Shown: positions 6,969 through 9,908 of the stretch, piece after piece
Position numbering within the stretch: position 1 is the stretch's first letter
Layout: each line of letters opens with the position of its first letter
Source: Campylobacteraceae bacterium
GTDB lineage: Bacteria > Campylobacterota > Campylobacteria > Campylobacterales > Sulfurovaceae
Assembly (NCBI GenBank): GCA_027031505.1
Contig: JALVQH010000293.1
Location: forward strand, 1 to 9,908
DNA: 9,908 nt
Direction: 5' to 3'
Translations under genes and position numbers: made by a program
The notes under the pieces: generated by a model
The model's input: the letters and a program-made list of their open reading frames with translations, nothing else
What the model was told of the DNA's origin: nothing
Database searches by the model: none

Positions 6969-7043
6969 GTAATTCGTGATTGGTTGATGGTTGGTGGTGT
7001 GGCACGGAGCAGGGACTTCAGTCCCGTTATTTGGTGATTGGTG
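6969..7043 (+). repeat. 75-bp direct repeat, second copy
   Basis: This is an exact copy of 6862-6936. It breaks off where the second, inverted palindrome arm (7046-7066) begins, so this copy is linked to a complete inverted pair and the first copy is not. Confidence 0.9.
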
Positions 7044-7066
7044 GTGCGGGGTGAAACCCCGCCTCC
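7006..7066. repeat. REPIN-like inverted palindrome pair upstream of the LprI-like gene
   Basis: The left arm (7006-7026) is GGAG, CA, then GGGACTTCAGTCCC. The right arm (7046-7066) reads on the minus strand as GGAG, then GCGGGGTTTCACCCCGC. Both have the same head, length and central TTCA, so they are two members of one family in opposite orientation, separated by heptad sequence. REP elements with GTAG/GGAG-type heads arranged as inverted pairs are known as REPINs and are moved by RAYT transposases. No RAYT is visible here. Confidence 0.7.
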
Positions 7067-7089
7067 AGAACAGAAAGGAAAAACTGCCC

Positions 7090-7464
7090 ATGAAAACTCT
7101 ACGGTTGTTACCATTACTGGTTGTTCCGCTTCTTCAGGCTGGATCGTCCCATTCGTTGTATCAGGCGTGTTTCGACAACGCGACGAACAATCATGCGATG
7201 ATCCAGTGTACCCATAAAGAGCTGGCGTATCAGGACGCACGTCTCAATCGATACTACAAACGGGCGATGCGCCGACTCGAGCCGGACGAAAAGAAGAGGC
7301 TCCGAAAAGCGCAGAGAGCCTGGATCGCATTCCGCGATCTCGAGTGTGAATTCGAGGGGCGGCAGATGCGGGGCGGCAGTGCTGAGCCGCTGCTGATCGG
7401 CGGGTGCCTGGTCGATATGACCTGGAAGCGTGCCGACGAACTGCAAGCGATCGTTTCGGAGTGA
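7090..7464 (+). CDS. Small secreted LprI/DUF1311-family protein
   Basis: The 124-aa product starts with a signal peptide: MKTLRLLPLLVVPLLQAG, basic then hydrophobic, with likely cleavage around residues 17-22. The mature part carries the DUF1311 pattern: four cysteines (C27, C40, C86, C106) likely forming two disulfides, ARLNRYYKRAM, KAQRAWIAFRDLEC (72-86), and a GGS...LIGGC...TWKRADEL end. Some family members inhibit lysozyme (LprI), but most are uncharacterised, so only an envelope location is inferred. The start at 7090 has AAGGAA about 10 bases upstream and gives a clean signal peptide. The in-frame upstream GTG at 6991 would translate repeat DNA. The gene is bracketed by REP-like pairs at 7006-7066 and 7691-7737, has no operon partner, and interrupts the row of housekeeping genes; it may be an acquired cargo gene. 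Confidence 0.85.
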   Translation: MKTLRLLPLLVVPLLQAGSSHSLYQACFDNATNNHAMIQCTHKELAYQDARLNRYYKRAMRRLEPDEKKRLRKAQRAWIAFRDLECEFEGRQMRGGSAEPLLIGGCLVDMTWKRADELQAIVSE

Positions 7465-7491
7465 ATCAATTGTGTCTTCCGGAGAATCGCC

Positions 7492-7576
7492 GGTTTCACG
7501 TGATAGCTCTGGCAGTCGCAAACGCAAGCGCCCCTTTCAGGGGTTGGGTGCTCCTTTGTCGCCATCGCGTGAAACC
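7492..7576. repeat. Long inverted repeat downstream of the LprI-like gene
   Basis: The left arm GGTTTCACGTGATAGC (7492-7507) pairs with the right arm GCCATCGCGTGAAACC (7561-7576): 14 Watson-Crick pairs, one G-U and one mismatch. Inside is a second stem, CCCCT (7531-7535) with AGGGG (7539-7543) around TTC. It begins 27 bases after the stop codon and may act as a terminator, a structured RNA or a degenerate palindromic element. Confidence 0.7.
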
Positions 7577-7627
7577 TCTCTGATACGTTTTTCAGTAACC
7601 GCAATCCCGTTTTTACAGATATTTCAC

Positions 7628-7633
7628 TATAAT
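7628..7633 (+). promoter_or_regulatory. Probable -10 element for ispA-tkt (TATAAT)
   Basis: A consensus TATAAT stands in an AT-rich stretch 185 bases before the ispA start. No clear -35 hexamer is seen. If used, transcription starts near 7640 and the REPIN at 7691-7737 lies in the mRNA leader. No closer promoter is obvious. Confidence 0.45.
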
Positions 7634-7681
7634 ACCGATGCATTACATGTTACCGTAAATTTCACTCTATTGATCCATTGT

Positions 7682-7745
7682 TCCAATCCAGGAGCAGGGA
7701 CTTCAGTCCCGTCGTGCGGGGTTGAAATCCTGTCTCCGGATTGGA
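7682..7745. repeat. REPIN-like inverted pair upstream of ispA, with 8-bp flanking inverted repeats
   Basis: The left arm at 7691-7711 is identical to those at 6899 and 7006 (GGAG, CA, GGGACTTCAGTCCC, G). The right arm ends at 7737 and on the minus strand reads GGAG, ACA, then GGATTTCAACCCCGC. A 4-5 base spacer separates them. The pair is framed by perfect outer inverted repeats TCCAATCC (7682-7689) and GGATTGGA (7738-7745), so the whole 64 bases forms a long palindrome. Confidence 0.75.
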
Positions 7746-7818
7746 TCGATTCCTGCCGGATCGATTAGGACATTTTCAGAGGTTCTGCCACAAAAATTCC
7801 AACAACGCAAGAGGCTCC

Positions 7819-8673
7819 ATGCAAGGATTTGAAACCTATCTCCGTGACCATCTGCCCACAACTGAGACGTTCCACCCGATCTACAACGACGCGATGGCCG
7901 ATATGCTGCTGGCCGGGGGCAAGCGGTTCCGCCCGATGCTGCTGCTGCGGATCGTGGAAGCGTATGAACCGCTGCTCGTGGAGTCGGCGTACGCTCCGGC
8001 GCTCGCGGTGGAGATGTTCCACACCTATTCGCTGATCCACGACGATCTGCCGGCGATGGACGATGCGCCGCTGCGCCGGGGGCATCCGACGCTCCACACC
8101 ACCTACGACGAGTCGACGGCGATCCTCGCCGGGGATGCGCTCAATACCCATGCGTTTCTCCTGATCGCCCGGTCGGCGTTTCGCCCCGATGTGCGGATCA
8201 AACTGGTCGAGATCCTCGCCCGGGACGGCGGTGTGGACGGCATGGTACTCGGTCAGGCGATCGATCTCTATTTTGAAAACACGCCACTGAGTGTCGAACA
8301 GGTCAAGGAGCTTCATCGCAACAAAACTGCCAGGCTTATCGCGGCCAGTATGCTCATGGGGGCGGTGATCGTAGGGCTGGACAGAGCTGCCCAGGAGGCT
8401 TTGTATGCTTTCGGGATCGATCTGGGCTTGCTGTTTCAGATCCAGGATGACATCATCGACGAGACCCAGAGCGAAGAAGAGGCGGGGAAAACCACTGGCA
8501 ACGACGGCGACAAAAACAGTTTCATCAATCTCATGGGACTGGAAAACACCATCGCCGAGGCGGATGCGCTGGCTGCGGATCTGTTGCAGCGCTTTGAAGC
8601 CTTTGATCTCAAGCTCCAAACAGCGCTCAAGCCGCTGATGGATCATTATCTTACCCGACACCAACCCCAATAA
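7819..8673 (+). CDS. ispA: Polyprenyl synthetase, probable farnesyl/geranyl diphosphate synthase IspA
   Basis: This 284-aa trans-prenyltransferase condenses isopentenyl diphosphate with allylic diphosphates to make farnesyl (or geranylgeranyl) diphosphate for undecaprenyl and quinone side chains. Key motifs: AGGKRFRP (32-39), the first Asp-rich motif HDDLPAMDDAPLRRG (D75, D76, D81), GDAL, a KTARLI segment, and the second Asp-rich motif FQIQDDIIDE (D210, D211, D214). After the first DDxxxxD, many IspA proteins carry a longer aspartate run; here it is DDAP. The start ATG 7819 is preceded by AAGAGG four bases upstream; extending to 7741 would add residues from repeat-derived DNA. The His-Thr-Tyr before HDD suggests a short-chain product, but chain length is not proven. 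tkt begins 23 bases after the stop, so the two are probably an operon. Confidence 0.92.
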   Translation: MQGFETYLRDHLPTTETFHPIYNDAMADMLLAGGKRFRPMLLLRIVEAYEPLLVESAYAPALAVEMFHTYSLIHDDLPAMDDAPLRRGHPTLHTTYDESTAILAGDALNTHAFLLIARSAFRPDVRIKLVEILARDGGVDGMVLGQAIDLYFENTPLSVEQVKELHRNKTARLIAASMLMGAVIVGLDRAAQEALYAFGIDLGLLFQIQDDIIDETQSEEEAGKTTGNDGDKNSFINLMGLENTIAEADALAADLLQRFEAFDLKLQTALKPLMDHYLTRHQPQ

Positions 8674-8696
8674 TCTCACGAAGGACATAATAACTT

Positions 8697-9908
8697 ATGG
8701 CAAAAAACGACAACACAATGCGCAAAAAGATGGCCGATACGATCCGTTTCCTCGCAGCCGATATGATTCAGCAAGCCAACTCCGGGCATCCGGGGGCTCC
8801 GATGGGGCTGGCCGACATCGCCGTAGTACTCGGCGAACACCTCCGCCACAATCCGAAGAACCCCGCCTGGCTCGGGCGTGACCGCCTGATTTTCTCGGGC
8901 GGGCACGGGACGGGGCTGATCTACTCGCTGCTGCATCTGTGGGGGTATGACGTGAGTCTGGAAGATCTGAAAAACTTCCGCCAGCTCGACTCCAAAACCC
9001 CCGGCCACCCCGAATACGGCCACACACCGGGGGTGGAGATCACCACCGGTCCCCTCGGGCAGGGGATTGCCAACGCCGTGGGATTTGCGATGGCGGCGGC
9101 GTACACCGGACACGTGGTCAACTCCGACACCTGCCGTTTCATCGACCACAAAACCTACTGCCTCGTCGGAGACGGGGATCTGGAGGAGGGGATCAGCTAC
9201 GAAGCGGCGTCGCTCGCCGGGCATTTGAAGCTCAAGGATCTCATCGTCCTCTATGACAGCAACCGCATCACGATCGAGGGGGATACCTCGGTGGCGTGGA
9301 GCGAAGACGTCGCCAAACGGTTCGAGGCGCAGGGGTGGAACGTTCTTGCGATCGACGGCCATGACTATGACGCGATCGACCGGGCGCTCACCGCAGCCCA
9401 AAAGGCCGACAAACCGACGATCATTATCGCCGAGACCACCATCGGCAAAGGCGCCGTCGGACTGGAGGGGAGCCACGAAACCCACGGCGCCCCCCTCGGT
9501 GTCGATGTGATCCGCGCCTCCAAAAAAGCGGCGGGCTTCCCCGAGGGGGAGAACTTCCATATCCCCGAGGATGTCCTCGCCCGTTTCCGCTGCGCCGTCG
9601 AAGAGGGGGAACTGGCGGAGAGAGAGTGGCTCCATCTCCAGAAGCAGGCGCCGCTGGCGGAGCAGAATGCCGCCCTTGAGCGTCTCCTCCATCCCGATTT
9701 TGCTTCGATCCGTTACCCCGATTTTTCAGAGACACCCGAAATGGCGACCCGTGACAGCAACGGGCAGATCCTCAATGCCATTGCCAAAGCACTCCCAGGA
9801 TTTGTCGGCGGATCGGCCGATCTGGCGCCGTCGAACAAAACGACGCTCAAAGAGATGGGGGACTTCCCCCGCGGCAAAAACATCCACTTCGGGATCCGGG
9901 AGCATGCC
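8697..9908 (+). CDS. tkt: Transketolase (5' part, runs off the window)
   Basis: The first 404 residues of transketolase are present; the family is about 630-670 aa, so roughly the last third is missing. The enzyme moves two-carbon ketol units between sugar phosphates in the pentose phosphate pathway, using thiamine diphosphate and a divalent metal. Seen in order: NSGHPGAPMG (H31), SGGHGTGLIYSLLHLWGY (H70), GHTPGVEITTGPLGQG (H109), the cofactor motif GDGDLEEG...YDSN (158-189), HETHGAPLG (H263), and FGIREH at the edge with E402, the glutamate that activates thiamine diphosphate. The start MAKNDNTMRKKMADTIRFL is favoured, with AAGGA 12 bases upstream, a slightly long gap. It follows ispA closely. 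No frameshift is seen up to the edge. Confidence 0.97.
   Translation, partial: MAKNDNTMRKKMADTIRFLAADMIQQANSGHPGAPMGLADIAVVLGEHLRHNPKNPAWLGRDRLIFSGGHGTGLIYSLLHLWGYDVSLEDLKNFRQLDSKTPGHPEYGHTPGVEITTGPLGQGIANAVGFAMAAAYTGHVVNSDTCRFIDHKTYCLVGDGDLEEGISYEAASLAGHLKLKDLIVLYDSNRITIEGDTSVAWSEDVAKRFEAQGWNVLAIDGHDYDAIDRALTAAQKADKPTIIIAETTIGKGAVGLEGSHETHGAPLGVDVIRASKKAAGFPEGENFHIPEDVLARFRCAVEEGELAEREWLHLQKQAPLAEQNAALERLLHPDFASIRYPDFSETPEMATRDSNGQILNAIAKALPGFVGGSADLAPSNKTTLKEMGDFPRGKNIHFGIREHA

Larger units (their letters stand above)
6831..7044. repeat. Long heptad repeat region interrupted by REP-like palindromes (locus iv)
   Basis: Period-7 units such as TTCGTGA, TTGGTAA and TTCGTAA run from inside the aroK 3' end to about 6893. 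They resume after the first palindrome as TGATTGG, TAATTCG, TGATTCG and relatives (6921-6997), and again at 7028-7044. More than 20 related heptads are present, drifting towards TTGATGG and TTGGTGG before each palindrome. The minus strand reads open in all frames only because the period is seven. No gene is supported here. Confidence 0.85.
7465..7818. other. 354-base noncoding gap with palindromes and a promoter
   Basis: No credible gene is seen here. A forward open frame from 7430 to 7768 runs across the inverted repeat and the REPIN and has no family pattern. The gap holds the inverted repeat 7492-7576, a TATAAT at 7628, the REPIN at 7682-7745, and a 9-base direct repeat GGATCGATT (7743-7751 and 7758-7766). 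Confidence 0.7.

Noticed and set aside
6862..7043. Possible CRISPR array
   Set aside because: Only two long identical 75-bp copies occur, with internal period-7 repetition and no unique spacers of regular length; no cas gene is nearby.
6991..7089. N-terminal extension of the LprI-like protein from GTG 6991
   Set aside because: It would translate the REPIN and heptads and bury the signal peptide.
6745..7240. Minus-strand open frames encoding TNHESRITNH-type repeats
   Set aside because: They are translations of the heptad array. A period of seven gives the same repeating peptide in all frames, and there is no ribosome site or non-repeat domain.
7430..7768. 112-aa plus-strand open frame after the LprI-like gene
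   Set aside because: It starts inside the upstream gene in another frame, crosses an inverted repeat and a REPIN, and shows no domain.
7765..8688. 307-aa open frame on the minus strand
   Set aside because: It is antisense to ispA, which carries both Asp-rich motifs; the antisense product is unstructured and Arg/His/Gln-rich.
8676..9692. 338-aa open frame on the minus strand
   Set aside because: It is antisense to transketolase, whose motifs are unmistakable on the plus strand. It has no family pattern and arises from GC-rich codon bias.

Overview
The window looks like the chromosome of a free-living member of the Campylobacterota (formerly Epsilonproteobacteria). The evidence is protein-level resemblance: a 304-aa IlvE followed directly by a prohibitin-like SPFH protein with an MPADMNDYF start, a short 451-aa NFACT protein, a 70-aa S21, and an ispA-tkt pair. 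From memory, Campylobacter jejuni shares the ilvE/SPFH and ispA/tkt adjacencies. The GC-rich third codon positions, strongest in ilvE, ispA and tkt, would fit a higher-GC lineage such as Nitratifractor/Sulfurovum relatives. This is inference, since no database search was possible.

Layout. Positions 1-101 hold the tail of an unidentified membrane protein. Then come ilvE (branched-chain amino acid aminotransferase) and an SPFH/prohibitin-family membrane protein, separated by a palindromic heptad-repeat element. An NFACT/RqcH-type ribosome quality-control gene follows and converges on rpsU (minus strand). rpsU and nnr (NAD(P)HX epimerase/dehydratase) diverge from one control region. nnr overlaps purN by 4 bases and aroK lies 53 bases further on, a likely nnr-purN-aroK operon. 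A repeat-rich stretch (about 6831-7818) surrounds a small secreted LprI/DUF1311-type gene. ispA and the start of tkt, 23 bases apart, close the window; tkt runs off the right end.

Most genes are conserved housekeeping: amino-acid metabolism (ilvE, aroK), purine synthesis (purN), cofactor repair (nnr), isoprenoid precursors (ispA), pentose phosphate metabolism (tkt), and translation and its quality control (rpsU, NFACT).

The unusual content is between and inside the genes. One component is a set of period-7 (heptanucleotide) repeat arrays at four separate loci, one inside the NFACT coding sequence and one forming the 3' end of aroK. The other is a family of REP/REPIN-like palindromes with a GGAG head and a TTCA loop, occurring as a lone arm and as two inverted pairs. 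These palindromes flank the LprI-like gene, and part of the array is an exact 75-bp direct duplication. No transposase or RAYT gene lies in the window. No tRNA, rRNA or CRISPR was seen.
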